Part shown: positions 16,912 to 26,761 of the stretch, piece after piece
Numbering within the stretch: the first letter of the stretch is position 1
How the letters are laid out: the number at the start of each line of letters is the position of its first letter
NCBI RefSeq assembly: GCF_003031585.1
Contig: NZ_PWAA01000065.1
Span: 1 to 64,000, forward strand
Length of the DNA: 64,000 nt
Direction: 5' to 3'
Source of the DNA: Thalassobius sp. I31.1
Lineage (GTDB): Bacteria; Pseudomonadota; Alphaproteobacteria; Rhodobacterales; Rhodobacteraceae
Notes under the pieces: model-generated
Told to the model about the DNA's origin: nothing
What the model saw: the letters and a program-made list of their open reading frames with translations, nothing else
Database searches by the model: none
Made by a program: the position numbers and the translations under genes

Positions 16912-17959
16912 ACATTCACAATATCGCAATTGGTCAATTAGTACATGCGTTAGAACGATCTGCACGAAATTTGGAACGAACAGGCATATATCGCGGGCAA
17001 TGAATGGACTTATGGGTCAATATCTGTCATGCAGCAGCCAACTCCAAGATCAGCTATTCGAAGAAAATGGACTTTGTAAAGTTTAGAAACGGTCACGTCG
17101 GGCCTTGCCGATGCCGTGAATTGCTGCGGTGCGTCTTCTCCAGACCTGACTTTAGCAACATTTGTTAGGGTGCTCAGAGAGGTGCTGGTTGGGTCTGCAA
17201 CCAAATCAGTGGCAGCAATGTGCAAATGGGCACTCGTTGCAAAATCATGATAGTATCCGCAAGCACCGCCCGGACCTGCTTGTGGGACAGGAAAAATTTC
17301 AGGATCACATCGAGACTAATTCATATCAGGATAACAAGCGAAATTTATCATCTCCGGGGTTTAGATTACATTTCCGGACTCCTGGATGCTGTTGAAGCAG
17401 GCTGGGATCCGAGCCGCAACGATCCGCCGTCTGATGCCTTTTTCTGCGTTTGACACCCTTTTCGGAACCGCAGCAGTGCGGTTCCCCGCCCCCCTCTTCT
17501 TTTCCGGACAAGATCAATGTCTCATACATCTCTGAACCCGCGCGGCAGCGCGCTGTCTCCGCATGCTCTTTCAATCCTGCGCCCCCTTCTGCGCCGCATC
17601 GCCCTGTCCCACCCCAACAGTCTTGAATATATTCTTGCTAATGCTGGTGGCGCCCTAGCCGAGGCGGATGAAACGCCTAAATACGAAGAGAATCCAAAAG
17701 TTCCTGCAATCAAAGATCCACTTCCGATACATCTGGATCAGCCTTATTCCTCGGAACCGTCAGCGCATGCTTTAACCGCCGACGCTTTCGCCACAGCCAT
17801 CGCAATGGGAACAGACCCCTGGGCGGAAGATGCTGACACTGGCGCGAACAATCAGCTATCCAGGGCGCCTGTCTGTTTTAAATGTCCAATTGCTGGCTGC
17901 TGCACTGTTCTGATCATGCCCTGACAATTGCACTGCTACCTGCCCCGGATGAAGCTGGT
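16912..17959. other. About 1 kb without a recognisable gene
   Basis: No frame here resembles a known protein. A perfect 9-bp inverted repeat (GGAACCGCA / TGCGGTTCC) at 464-485 past 17000 (17464-17485) precedes a C/T-rich stretch. An open frame of 135 codons begins at 17517 but lacks a ribosome-binding site and any family likeness. The stretch lies between a nonsense-mutated regulator and a transposase fragment, so it is probably decayed DNA. Confidence 0.5.
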
Positions 17960-18157
17960 ATTCGTGACGGAGGCAAACTTAAGGTGCTTTTGCATGCCAC
18001 CAAAGCTTGCCGGTATTTTGGCCTCGGCAAGTCCGGCTTTTACAGAAGGCGTAACGCTTCCCAAAAGCATGGTGAGGCTGGCTTGAAGAATGTCAGGTCG
18101 ATTCCTCAGAAACCCTTTAATCAAAGGCCGTCGATTTCATTGATGAGCAGACAATAA
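17960..18157 (+). pseudogene. Transposase N-terminal fragment (IS481/IS3-like helix-turn-helix)
   Basis: The frame reads KLKVLLHATKACRYFGLGKS, then GFYRRRNASQKHGEAGLKN and SIPQKPFNQRPS. This matches the N-terminal DNA-binding region of IS481-type transposases (HxxxCRYFGIxRxxFYRWK...GEAGLxNKKPIPxNPANRTP). The catalytic DDE part is absent and the frame ends at 18157. The sequence differs clearly from the intact IS481-type element at 30075-31305, so it derives from another element. It adjoins the 3' end of the LysR gene. Confidence 0.7.
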
Positions 18158-18163
18158 TTAACC

Positions 18164-19048
18164 TTAACCTTCTGACAACAGAACACGTTTTACTATTTCA
18201 TAGGTTTCTGATTGCCGGAACGCGGGCGTGAACCTGGCGACCATATTGCGCGGCAGATCCACAGAGGTGGCAAAGGGGCGAACGAGATCGCCACGCTGCA
18301 ACAGATCCGCCACCAGGGTTTCATGAGCGATCAGCACGCCGCCGCCATGGCGGGCTTCTTCCAGAGCGATGGAAAACAGGGAATGCACGGTACCGGCGCG
18401 CGGGATTTTTTCCCCGCCGGACTGTGCCCGTAACCAGATATCCCAATCCTCATGCCAGGCGCCGTCGTGCAGCAGTGTTTCAGCTCCCAGATCATCAACC
18501 CGGGTCAGACGTGCGGCAATTGAGGGGGCGCATACTGGAAAAATGCAGTCTCCGGTGACTTTGACTTCGTTCTTGCCCAAGGGTTTCCCGGAAAAGAACA
18601 GCGTCATGTCAAAGGGTTCACGGGCAAGATTGGGCGGGGTATCCAGGGCAACGACAGATACGGAAATCTCTGGTGCAACCTCGCGCAACAGGCCCAGACG
18701 TGGTGCCAGCCAAAGCTGGGCGATTGCGGGCAATGCCGCGACCTTTATCTTTTGTGGCGTCGCCTTATTGCGCAGGGCATGCACAGAAAATCCAAGTTGA
18801 TCAAATGCTTGCGTAAACCCCGGCAGCAATTCTTCGGCAAGCGGCGTCAACTTTACACCGCGTGCGTTGCGAATGAACAATTGCGTTTCGGCCCAGGCTT
18901 CCAGTGTTTTGATGTGTTGCGTTACAGCCCCCGGCGTGACGGAAAGTTCGTCTGCGGCGGCAGTAAAGCTGCCCAATCGTGCGGCGGCTTCAAACGCGCG
19001 CAGGGCATTCAGATGCGGCCCTTTGGGGCGGACTGGGGAAAGCGACAT
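18164..19048 (-). CDS. LysR family transcriptional regulator (GcvA-like)
   Basis: This 294-residue regulator has the N-terminal winged HTH typical of GcvA-type LysR proteins: LNALRAFEAAARLGSFTAAA then ELSVTPGAVTQHIKTLE (residues about 14-52). A periplasmic-binding-like effector domain follows from about 95. It is divergent from the serine hydroxymethyltransferase gene across 107 bp, the classic LysR layout, so it most likely controls glyA-like and dsdA-like expression in response to an amino acid. The initiation region at 19049-19155 is A+T-rich (TTTTTCTACATCAAAATAAT), as expected for a shared promoter. Confidence 0.92.
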   Translation of the reverse strand: MSLSPVRPKGPHLNALRAFEAAARLGSFTAAADELSVTPGAVTQHIKTLEAWAETQLFIRNARGVKLTPLAEELLPGFTQAFDQLGFSVHALRNKATPQKIKVAALPAIAQLWLAPRLGLLREVAPEISVSVVALDTPPNLAREPFDMTLFFSGKPLGKNEVKVTGDCIFPVCAPSIAARLTRVDDLGAETLLHDGAWHEDWDIWLRAQSGGEKIPRAGTVHSLFSIALEEARHGGGVLIAHETLVADLLQRGDLVRPFATSVDLPRNMVARFTPAFRQSETYEIVKRVLLSEG

Positions 19049-19155
19049 AGATATGAGCCTTAGTTTTTCTACATCAAAATAATAGCAATACTGATTTGCT
19101 TTGCACAGGGCATTTCACAGATCTTTGAGAAAACCTGCTTACACCGGAGACACCC

Positions 19156-20421
19156 ATGTCACAGCATTTTTCCCAGTCCGTAGCCCAGACCGACCCTATC
19201 GTTGCAGAAGCCCTGAAAAACGAAGAGTCGCGCCAGCAGGATCAAATCGAACTGATCGCATCTGAAAATATCGTCAGCCGTGCAGTGCTGGATACCCTGG
19301 GTCACGCGATGACCAACAAAACCCTGGAAGGCTACCCTGGCAACCGTTTTCACGGTGGCGGGCAATTTGTTGACGTGGTGGAACAGGCGGCGATTGATCG
19401 CGCGAAAGACCTGTTCAACTGTGATTACGTCAACGTTCAGCCGCACTCCGGCAGCCAGGCAAACCTTGCGGTGTTCTTCTTGCTTCTGAAACCGGGCGAT
19501 AAGGTGTTGTCCCTCGATCTGGCCGCTGGCGGGCACCTGAGCCATGGGTTGAAAGCGAACCTGTCTGGCCGTTGGTTTGAACCGCATCACTACGGTGTGG
19601 ATGCCGACAGCGAAGTAATCGATTACGACGCGCTGGAAAAGCAGGCGTTGGAAATTCAGCCGAAACTGATCATCACCGGCGGGTCTGCCTATCCACGTGA
19701 AATCGACTTTGCCCGCATGGGTGAAATCGCGAAAAAGGTTGGCGCGCATTTCCATGTTGATATGGCGCATATCGCGGGCCTTGTCGCGGCTGGCGTTCAC
19801 CCCAGCCCCTTTCCACACGCGGACATCGTAACCTGCACCACCACTAAAACCCTGCGTGGGCCACGTGGCGGGCTGATCCTGACAAACAACGAAGACTGGT
19901 TCAAAAAGCTGCAATCCGCTGTGTTCCCGGGCGTTCAGGGATCCATCCACAGTCAGGTTCTGGCGGCGAAAGCGGTCTGTTTACTTGAGGCCATGTCTGA
20001 TGATTTCAAAGCCTACGGCGTACAGGTGAAAGCCAACGCCGCGAAACTGTCGGAAACCCTGCAAAACCGTGGTCTGCGCATCGTTTCCGGCGGCACGGAT
20101 ACGCATCTGGTTCTGGTTGATCTCAGCTCAAAAGGCATCAACGGCAAACGCGCGGAAACCGTTTTAGAACGCGCAAATATCACCGCAAATAAAAACGCTA
20201 TCCCGAATGACAGCCCGCGCCCACCTGAATGGGTTGGGCTGCGCCTGGGGGCTGGCGCGGCGACAACCCGCGGCATGAAGGAAGCGGAATTTGAAGCCCT
20301 GGGCAATATGATTGCGGACCTTGTTGAATCGGAAGCGACAGGCGACACCGATACAGCGGTTGCACGATGCAAAGATACCGTTGCCAGCCTGTGTAAGTCC
20401 TTCCCGTCTTACCCGGCCTGA
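19156..20421 (+). CDS. glyA: Serine hydroxymethyltransferase (divergent paralogue)
   Basis: The 421-residue PLP enzyme has the SHMT fold: SENIVSRAVLDTLG, the PHSGSQAN motif, Asp202 in HFHVDMAHIAGLV and the cofactor lysine Lys231 in TTTKTLRGPRGG. It would interconvert serine and glycine using tetrahydrofolate. One region is unusual. Canonical SHMT has EGYPGKRYYGGCE, but this protein has EGYPGNRFHGGGQ (58-70), replacing the tyrosine pair that includes the E. coli Tyr65 equivalent with Phe-His. It may therefore be a paralogue with another beta-hydroxy amino acid as substrate. It lies upstream of a D-serine dehydratase and divergent from a LysR gene. The glyA symbol is by family only. Confidence 0.85.
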   Translation: MSQHFSQSVAQTDPIVAEALKNEESRQQDQIELIASENIVSRAVLDTLGHAMTNKTLEGYPGNRFHGGGQFVDVVEQAAIDRAKDLFNCDYVNVQPHSGSQANLAVFFLLLKPGDKVLSLDLAAGGHLSHGLKANLSGRWFEPHHYGVDADSEVIDYDALEKQALEIQPKLIITGGSAYPREIDFARMGEIAKKVGAHFHVDMAHIAGLVAAGVHPSPFPHADIVTCTTTKTLRGPRGGLILTNNEDWFKKLQSAVFPGVQGSIHSQVLAAKAVCLLEAMSDDFKAYGVQVKANAAKLSETLQNRGLRIVSGGTDTHLVLVDLSSKGINGKRAETVLERANITANKNAIPNDSPRPPEWVGLRLGAGAATTRGMKEAEFEALGNMIADLVESEATGDTDTAVARCKDTVASLCKSFPSYPA

Positions 20422-20459
20422 TCCCTACTTGTAGTTCCCTGGCAGGACTGCAACTCTGG

Positions 20460-20494
20460 CCCTGCTGTTTCCCTATGCAGCAGGGTCTTTTTAT
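20460..20494 (+). terminator. Rho-independent terminator after the SHMT gene
   Basis: CCCTGCTG (20460-20467) pairs with CAGCAGGG (20478-20485) across a 10-base loop and is followed by TCTTTTTAT. It separates the SHMT gene from the D-serine dehydratase gene, so some attenuation between the two is expected. Confidence 0.8.
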
Positions 20495-20524
20495 ACCAAC
20501 CTCACAGCAACAAAGGATGACATC

Positions 20525-21820
20525 ATGATCGACGCACAGCTGAAATCACGCCTGCAGAAAGGCGCGCCATTGCTGTGGGTTAATCCGGATCAAATTCCGG
20601 TCCTGATGGCCGAGGTTCCGGTCCAGCCAGTACAGGTGAAAGATGCGGAACAGAACTGGCGCAATCTGGCCCCGCTTTTGCAACAGTGTTTTCCCGAATT
20701 GCAGGGTCAGAATGGTGCGATTTCATCTGACCTGATTGAGGTTGCAGCCCTGGCCCAGGTCATGGGCAACGATCAAGGGCGTCATTTTGTAAAGGGCGAC
20801 CACGCCTTGCCCGTTGCCGGGTCAATCAAAGCGCGCGGTGGCATCTATGAGGTCTTTCTTTACGGCCTGTCGCTTGCCCGTGATCTTGGCTTGAACAAGG
20901 CCGATGATACGCCCAGGGCCCTGACACATCCCGACGTGAATGCGGCTTTTGCAAACTATACAGTTGCTGTTGGATCCACCGGAAACCTGGGTCTCAGCGT
21001 TGGAATTGCGGCCCGTGCGCTTGGGTTTCGTGCGGTCGTGCATATGTCGTCTGACGCCAAAGCCTGGAAGGTGGAACGGTTGCAACGCCACGGCGTTGAT
21101 GTGGTTCAACATGACGCGGATTACGGCAGTGCGGTTGCCGCCGCGCGTGATCAGGCCGACGCAGATCCGAAGATCTATTTCGTAGATGATGAACGCTCTG
21201 AACTTCTGTTCTTTGGCTACTCCGCCGCCGCAGCGGAACTGCGAGATCAGCTACGGGCTCAGAATATCCAAGTGGATGCGGAGCACCCTCTGTTTGTCTA
21301 TCTGCCCTGTGGCATCGGTGGCGCCCCCGGTGGCGTGACTTACGGATTGAAACAGGTGTTTGGTGATCATGCCCATTGTTTCTTTACAGAACCCACCCAA
21401 TCCCCCTGCGCATTGTTGCAACTCGCGGCAGGACTTACGAAACAGGTGAATGTCTATGACATCGGCCTGACCAACAAAACTGAGGCTGACGGCATGGCCG
21501 TGGCCGAGATCAGCTGGTTTATCGCCCAGGTCATGCACCCTCTGCTTAGTGGTGTTTACACTGTTGCCGATGATGATCTGTTTCGCTGGCTGGCGCTTGC
21601 CCATGATCACGCAGGCCTGCAACTTGAACCCTCCGCTGCCGCCTGTCTTGCCGGACCGGGTATGATCACCCGTACCCCCGAAGGCCAAGACTATCTGGCA
21701 GCGCATCACCTGCAAAACCACATGCCCAATGCGACCCATGTGATGTGGGCCACGGGCGGCAGCTTCGTGCCTGACGACGAATTCCGCAGCTTCCTGAGAA
21801 AAGGCAAAACGCTGTCGTAG
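20525..21820 (+). CDS. dsdA: D-serine ammonia-lyase (D-serine dehydratase)
   Basis: The 431-residue fold-type II PLP enzyme converts D-serine to pyruvate and ammonia. The PLP lysine is Lys102 in GSIKARGGIYEV. GSTGNLGLSVGIAARALGF (about 153-171) is the phosphate-binding and substrate loop, and the DsdA-type PCGIGGAPGGV segment follows near 261. An ATG at 20525 is preceded by AAAGGATG. It follows the SHMT gene after a terminator and a 103-bp gap and probably shares the LysR regulator. D-serine is abundant in marine systems. Together with the SHMT-like enzyme it forms a small hydroxy-amino-acid module. The 211 bases beyond it, up to ispG, hold nothing recognisable. Confidence 0.93.
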   Translation: MIDAQLKSRLQKGAPLLWVNPDQIPVLMAEVPVQPVQVKDAEQNWRNLAPLLQQCFPELQGQNGAISSDLIEVAALAQVMGNDQGRHFVKGDHALPVAGSIKARGGIYEVFLYGLSLARDLGLNKADDTPRALTHPDVNAAFANYTVAVGSTGNLGLSVGIAARALGFRAVVHMSSDAKAWKVERLQRHGVDVVQHDADYGSAVAAARDQADADPKIYFVDDERSELLFFGYSAAAAELRDQLRAQNIQVDAEHPLFVYLPCGIGGAPGGVTYGLKQVFGDHAHCFFTEPTQSPCALLQLAAGLTKQVNVYDIGLTNKTEADGMAVAEISWFIAQVMHPLLSGVYTVADDDLFRWLALAHDHAGLQLEPSAAACLAGPGMITRTPEGQDYLAAHHLQNHMPNATHVMWATGGSFVPDDEFRSFLRKGKTLS

Positions 21821-22031
21821 TGGCCATGTCGTGATTACACTCTGGCCTCTCAATTCAATACTGCTGCCTTTCTATCGGCAATTGAAAAGCAATCTGCCGA
21901 AGGGAAGTGAATGGCCCAGCGGGAATACAGATCGATGTATCATATTGCCATATCTTGTCCCCGTCATAGCAAACATCGCTCGACAGAGACCGGAACCAAA
22001 CCGAAAAACTCCAGCTTCCCTGAAATGCTAT

Positions 22032-23153
22032 TTACTCAGTCGCCGCATTTTCAGCCTCAAGTCTGGCCGCATGGGATTCGACTTGCTCGACAATATGATC
22101 AACCATCTGATCATTGCTCAGCTTATGGCTGACCTTGCCCGCAAGATAAACCATACCGGAACCCGCGCCCCCGCCAGTAAACCCAACATCCGTCATCAGA
22201 GCTTCGCCAGGGCCATTCACCACGCAACCAATGATCGACAGGCTCATTGGGGTGTGAATATGGGCCAGACGTTCTTCCAGGGCCTCAACCGTTTTAATCA
22301 CATCAAACCCTTGCCGTGCGCAGGACGGGCAGGAAATAATGTTCACGCCACGATGGCGCAGTCCCAGAGATTTCAGAATCTCAAAGCCCATTTTCACTTC
22401 TTCCTCGGGCGGCGCAGAAAGGCTGATGCGGATCGTATCACCAATCCCGGCCCAAAGAAGATTTCCCAGACCAATCGCGCTTTTCACCGTGCCGGACATC
22501 AACCCACCGGCTTCGGTCACGCCAAGGTGCAGAGGCGCGTCCGTGACATCCGCAAGCGCGTGATACGCCGCAGCGGTCATGAAAACGTCAGAGGCTTTCA
22601 GTGAAATCTTGAAATTGTGGAAATCATTGTCCTGCAGGATCTTAATGTGATCCAGACCGCTTTCCACCATCGCATCGGGACAGGGTTCGGCGTATTTATC
22701 CAACAGATGTTTTTCCAGCGACCCGGCATTCACACCGATGCGCATCGAACAATTGTTATCAACCGCGGCTTTGATAACTTCTTTTACACGTTCTTCTTTC
22801 CCGATATTGCCCGGATTGATGCGCAGACAGGCCGCACCTGCTTCTGCGGCTTCAATACCCCGGCGGTAATGAAAGTGAATATCGGCCACGATAGGAACCG
22901 GGCTTTCTTTCACGATCTCTTTCAGGGCGGCGGATGAAGCTTCATCCGGCACCGAAACCCGCACGATATCAGCCCCTGCTTCGGCGCAACGCAATACCTG
23001 TTCGATCGTTGCTTTGGCATCTGACGTAATGGTGTTGGTCATTGTCTGAACCGCGATCGGAGCATCACCGCCTACCGGTACATTCCCAACCATGATCTGG
23101 CGGGATTTCCGGCGTTCAATATTGCGCCATGGGCGGATGTGATTGTGGCTCAT
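22032..23153 (-). CDS. ispG: 4-hydroxy-3-methylbut-2-enyl diphosphate synthase (flavodoxin/ferredoxin type)
   Basis: The 373-residue enzyme performs the penultimate step of the MEP isoprenoid pathway, reducing MEcPP to HMBPP with a 4Fe-4S cluster. It shows [20 protein letters not shown], the [18 protein letters not shown] start and the cluster cysteines in [12 protein letters not shown] plus the VVNGPGEA segment. The length is standard for GcpE/IspG. It is transcribed leftward after rodZ with an 83-bp gap. IspG next to RodZ is a common arrangement. Confidence 0.97.
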   Translation of the reverse strand: MSHNHIRPWRNIERRKSRQIMVGNVPVGGDAPIAVQTMTNTITSDAKATIEQVLRCAEAGADIVRVSVPDEASSAALKEIVKESPVPIVADIHFHYRRGIEAAEAGAACLRINPGNIGKEERVKEVIKAAVDNNCSMRIGVNAGSLEKHLLDKYAEPCPDAMVESGLDHIKILQDNDFHNFKISLKASDVFMTAAAYHALADVTDAPLHLGVTEAGGLMSGTVKSAIGLGNLLWAGIGDTIRISLSAPPEEEVKMGFEILKSLGLRHRGVNIISCPSCARQGFDVIKTVEALEERLAHIHTPMSLSIIGCVVNGPGEALMTDVGFTGGGAGSGMVYLAGKVSHKLSNDQMVDHIVEQVESHAARLEAENAATE

Positions 23154-23236
23154 GAGGATAGCTCCGGCTCAGGTTATGAGACAGATATACGGATCAGCGG
23201 AAGGCGCTGCAATGGGGACGGAAGGCGCAGGGGCGA

Positions 23237-24466
23237 TTATTCAGAGGTTTCGACGTCAGTGATCAGCACAGAGGTCGCAGCTTCTGCAACAACACGTGCA
23301 AGATCCTGATCTGTGCCAAGGTCAGCGATTTCATAGTTTGCAGAAATGCTGTCAGCCGTCAGGGCAACATCTGAGGTCACGACACCGCGTGGGCCAACAG
23401 GCCCGTAGATATCACTGCCAAGACCAAAATACACGGCACCGGATTCACCGACCTTCAGAAGAGAAGCTTCTTCGGTTTGCGGCGGGATATATTCTTCGCC
23501 TGCATCCATGATTTTTTCAAACAGTATCGCGCCCCCTGCCCCCTGAACCCGGACCCAGGCCGGGCGCACAGCGACAATGCGCATGGCGGGCAGTTCGGTT
23601 TCAGTCACCTGAACCGGTGTTTCTGCCAGAAGTCCCTCCACAGCGGCCCGCAGCTGCAGATCAGGAATGATGTTGTCCTGACGCAAAGACGCCGGCGCAA
23701 AAGCACCGGTGGTATCTGTATTCAGCGTTGCAATCGGGCCATCACGTGGCACAAGCACTGGAACTTCAAGCGCTTCAGGACGGTAAAGGCGTTCGAAAGC
23801 CTCAGCATCAGACACAGCCGTCGCCGCAGCAACGATTTCGCTGGCTTCACGACGTGCCAGAGGATCAGGGCCTGCAACTTCGAAGCCCTCAGTCACAAGT
23901 TCGGAACTGATGTCATCAGAAATATCAACACGCTGGATTTCCTGCAGCACGGTCCAGGCGCCGAAACCAATCGCGCCTGTCAGGCCAAGCAGAACCGCCA
24001 GAGACCCGAGCGCTCCGGGCTGAACAGCGGAAAAACGGGCATCTTCACGTGGAACAAAGGTTGCGTTCGGATCCGCAAATGGATCATTTGCCGCAACCAC
24101 AGGCTTCATTTCGGTGCGGCCGTTTTTCAGGGTCGAGGCACCCGCAGACATGCCATGGGCGGTTTCAAAACCGCTTTCAGCACAGAACAGTGCAAAAGTC
24201 TCATTCGGATCAAGGCCAAGGTAAGACGCGTAGGAACGCACATAACCGGCAATAAAGCCGGGCGTTTCAAATGCGGTGGGATCGGCGTTTTCGATGGCTG
24301 CGATGTAAGCGGCTTTGATTTTAAGCTCACGCTGTACATCAAGCAGGGACTTTCCGAGAGTTGCACGTTCTCCGCGCATCATATCGCCAAGGCGCAATTC
24401 AAAATCGTCAAAGCCCTTCGGCCCTTCCGGTTCTGATTCGACAGGTGATCTGAATCGCCCGATCAT
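23237..24466 (-). CDS. RodZ-like helix-turn-helix membrane protein
   Basis: This 409-residue protein begins with a cytoplasmic HTH of the RodZ type (GDMMRGERATLGKSLLDVQR, then ELKIKAAYIAAIENAD, about 25-70). A single transmembrane helix follows near 150-170 (LGSLAVLLGLTGAIGFGAW). The C-terminal domain is periplasmic and DUF4115-like (RPAWVRVQGAGGAILFEKIM and VGESGAVYFGLG). RodZ couples MreB to the cell wall machinery and helps set cell shape. It precedes ispG on the same strand. The Pro-rich linker between 180 and 270 is poorly conserved, as usual. Confidence 0.88.
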   Translation of the reverse strand: MIGRFRSPVESEPEGPKGFDDFELRLGDMMRGERATLGKSLLDVQRELKIKAAYIAAIENADPTAFETPGFIAGYVRSYASYLGLDPNETFALFCAESGFETAHGMSAGASTLKNGRTEMKPVVAANDPFADPNATFVPREDARFSAVQPGALGSLAVLLGLTGAIGFGAWTVLQEIQRVDISDDISSELVTEGFEVAGPDPLARREASEIVAAATAVSDAEAFERLYRPEALEVPVLVPRDGPIATLNTDTTGAFAPASLRQDNIIPDLQLRAAVEGLLAETPVQVTETELPAMRIVAVRPAWVRVQGAGGAILFEKIMDAGEEYIPPQTEEASLLKVGESGAVYFGLGSDIYGPVGPRGVVTSDVALTADSISANYEIADLGTDQDLARVVAEAATSVLITDVETSE

Positions 24467-24608
24467 CCCAATGCCCCTTTTTTATATATCGCAATCACCA
24501 GTTTGTGACCACGTACCCTGTCCCCAAACCGTCAGATGATTCCCTGTAAGGCCCAACGGTTAATGTTTTAATAGCATAGGAAACCAATTAATGCACAAAA
24601 AGGGGGCG

Positions 24609-25832
24609 CTATCCCGCAAGTTCAGCACGATTCAGCGCACAATGCGACCAGAGGCCGTCCATTGCCGTCACAAGCGCATCCATTTCACGCGGGCCGTGCA
24701 CCGGTGAAGGCGTGAAACGCAAACGCTCTGTACCACGTGGTACTGTCGGGAAATTGATTGGCTGCACGTAAATACCATGGTCTTCCAGCAGCATGTCAGA
24801 GATCATCTTACATTTCACCGGATTGCCAACATGCACGGGGACAATGTGAGTGCCGTGATCAATGATCGGCAGACCCAGGCCTTTCAGGCGCAGTTTCAGG
24901 ATTGCCGCCTGTGTCTGGTGCTGCTCCCGCAGGGCCGGAGTCACCTTCAGGTATTCAATCGACGCCGTTGCACCAGCAGCCACCGCAGGCGCCAGAGAGG
25001 TCGTAAAAATGAAACCAGGTGCGTAAGAGCGCACGGCATCCACCATCTTTTCGCTGGCGGTGATATAACCGCCCATCACGCCATATGCTTTCGCAAGCGT
25101 GCCATTGATAATATCGATCCGGTGCGCAAGGTTATCACGCTCTGTCACCCCACCGCCGCGCGGGCCATACATGCCCACCGCGTGAACTTCGTCGATGTAG
25201 GTCAGCGCGTTGAATTCTTCAGCCAGCTCGATAATTTCTTCAATCGGGCCAAAGTCACCATCCATGGAATAGACGGATTCAAAAGCGATCAGTTTTGGTG
25301 TTGCCGGATCATCTGCCTCAAGCAGTTCACGCAGGTGTGCCACGTCATTGTGACGGAACACACGTTTCGCACCACCGTTGCGACGCACGCCTTCAATCAT
25401 AGAAGCATGGTTCAGCGCGTCGGAATAGATGATCAACCCCGGGAAGATTTTCGGCAGAGTCGAAAGGGTCGCATCATTTGCGATGTAAGCAGAGGTAAAC
25501 AGAAGCGCCGCTTCTTTCCCATGCAGATCCGCAAGACTTGCTTCCAGCTGTTTGTGATAGACAGTTGTGCCGGAAATGTTGCGCGTACCGCCGGAACCTG
25601 CGCCGGTGGCGTCAATCGCTTCGTGCATTGCATTCAGAACAACCGGGTTCTGGCCCATGCCAAGATAGTCATTGCCACACCAGACAGTCACCGGGCGTTC
25701 AGAACCATCCGGGTGGCTCCATGTCGCGTGGGGAAACTGACCGCGCTTGCGTTCAATATCAATAAAAGTCCGGTAACGGCCTTCGTCATGCAGGCGCTGC
25801 AGCGCTGCGTCGATACTGGCAGAGTAATCCAA
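24609..25832 (-). CDS. hemA: 5-aminolevulinate synthase
   Basis: The 407-residue enzyme condenses glycine and succinyl-CoA to ALA, the alphaproteobacterial route to haem. It is a fold-type I PLP enzyme: [41 protein letters not shown] and the PLP lysine in [13 protein letters not shown] chose TTG at 25832 as the start: GAGGTG lies 5-10 bases upstream, and the protein then begins at the family's usual DYSA and has its usual length. An ATG nine codons upstream would add a non-family extension. A 142-bp gap separates it from the upstream gene. Confidence 0.95.
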   Translation of the reverse strand: MDYSASIDAALQRLHDEGRYRTFIDIERKRGQFPHATWSHPDGSERPVTVWCGNDYLGMGQNPVVLNAMHEAIDATGAGSGGTRNISGTTVYHKQLEASLADLHGKEAALLFTSAYIANDATLSTLPKIFPGLIIYSDALNHASMIEGVRRNGGAKRVFRHNDVAHLRELLEADDPATPKLIAFESVYSMDGDFGPIEEIIELAEEFNALTYIDEVHAVGMYGPRGGGVTERDNLAHRIDIINGTLAKAYGVMGGYITASEKMVDAVRSYAPGFIFTTSLAPAVAAGATASIEYLKVTPALREQHQTQAAILKLRLKGLGLPIIDHGTHIVPVHVGNPVKCKMISDMLLEDHGIYVQPINFPTVPRGTERLRFTPSPVHGPREMDALVTAMDGLWSHCALNRAELAG

Positions 25833-25974
25833 AATGGCACCTCGGCTGGCGGCCTGCAAAGCAGGCGGGTTGTTCGCGCAGGATTCCTGACAGAATCCCT
25901 TTCGGCTATTGCTAGCCTGAATTTTCGTTCTGATACTTGATTCAGATCATATAAATCCAGTCTTATGATAGCAT

Positions 25975-26589
25975 TTAATCCCGAATTGCCGTGTAACAAT
26001 CCGTCGCACGCGGAATTAATGCACCAGAGTCCGCATCTGACCGGCTGTTACACATCTCATTTGCTCGTGCTTCAGCGTTCTCGCCTCCCTGCAATGAAAA
26101 CGCCCCGGTGCTGGCCGAAATCGCGAACGCTTTCTCACCCCGCCCACGCCGGTATTCGCGAAACGCCTCTGTTGCGGTCTGTGACATTTCCAACCCACGT
26201 CCGGCTTCATAATTGCGCGGCAGGAAGTGCATGACGATCACGCAACGGCTTTCAGTGCTGCGGGCGCGATTGCAGGCGGCCAGGGCTGCCTTTTCGGCTG
26301 ATGCAATCGAATGATGGTTCGCCGCCGCCTGATTTGCCTCAGACAGAAACCCTTCATCCGGGGCAACGGCGATTGCACCGTAATAAGGAATAGCCCCGCC
26401 CATTTGTGAAAGCTGTCCTTGCTGTTCCTCGGTCAGCACGTCATTGGGCAGTAGAACAACCTCGCCCCCGCGATGATCAAACAACTGCCCCCGCGCAGAT
26501 CGCGCGTCCATGGTATCCTGCGCAAACGCGAGGTTTGTAAAGGCCATAACAAGCCCGGCACTCATGACTGATTCCCCAAAACACCGCAT
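25975..26589 (-). CDS. Exported protein of unknown function upstream of hemA
   Basis: The 204-residue protein starts with a signal peptide (hydrophobic SAGLVMAFTNLAFA, cleavage likely before QDTMD). The mature part has FDHRGGEVVLLPNDVLTEEQ, a helix rich in Ala (SIASAEKAALAACNRAR) and two cysteine pairs (ACNRA / SRCVIV and EMCNS / DCYT), which could form periplasmic disulfides. GGAG lies 7 bases before the ATG. Similar proteins sit next to hemA in roseobacters and are sometimes misnamed after it. No enzymatic motif is visible. Confidence 0.75.
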   Translation of the reverse strand: MRCFGESVMSAGLVMAFTNLAFAQDTMDARSARGQLFDHRGGEVVLLPNDVLTEEQQGQLSQMGGAIPYYGAIAVAPDEGFLSEANQAAANHHSIASAEKAALAACNRARSTESRCVIVMHFLPRNYEAGRGLEMSQTATEAFREYRRGRGEKAFAISASTGAFSLQGGENAEARANEMCNSRSDADSGALIPRATDCYTAIRD

Positions 26590-26761
26590 GGTAATCTCCG
26601 TCTTTCAAATTTTTTAACTGCCAGCCAGTGTCGCACGTCAGGCCAGCGCCGCAAACCGTTAATTCCAGCCAGGATACAGTGTTATTACGGCGCGACCCCC
26701 GCTGGACATCCGGCAAGGCAAGGGCCAGGGTGCCCCCAAACAACATTAGCGGAGACTTCAG

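Noticed and set aside
17517-17924. 135-codon open frame, possible small protein
   Set aside because: No ribosome-binding site, no family resemblance, and it lies in a decayed region; not supported enough to call a gene.
24777-25940. 387-codon open frame antisense to hemA
   Set aside because: The opposite strand encodes a full-length 5-aminolevulinate synthase; the antisense peptide is His/Arg-rich and unlike any protein.
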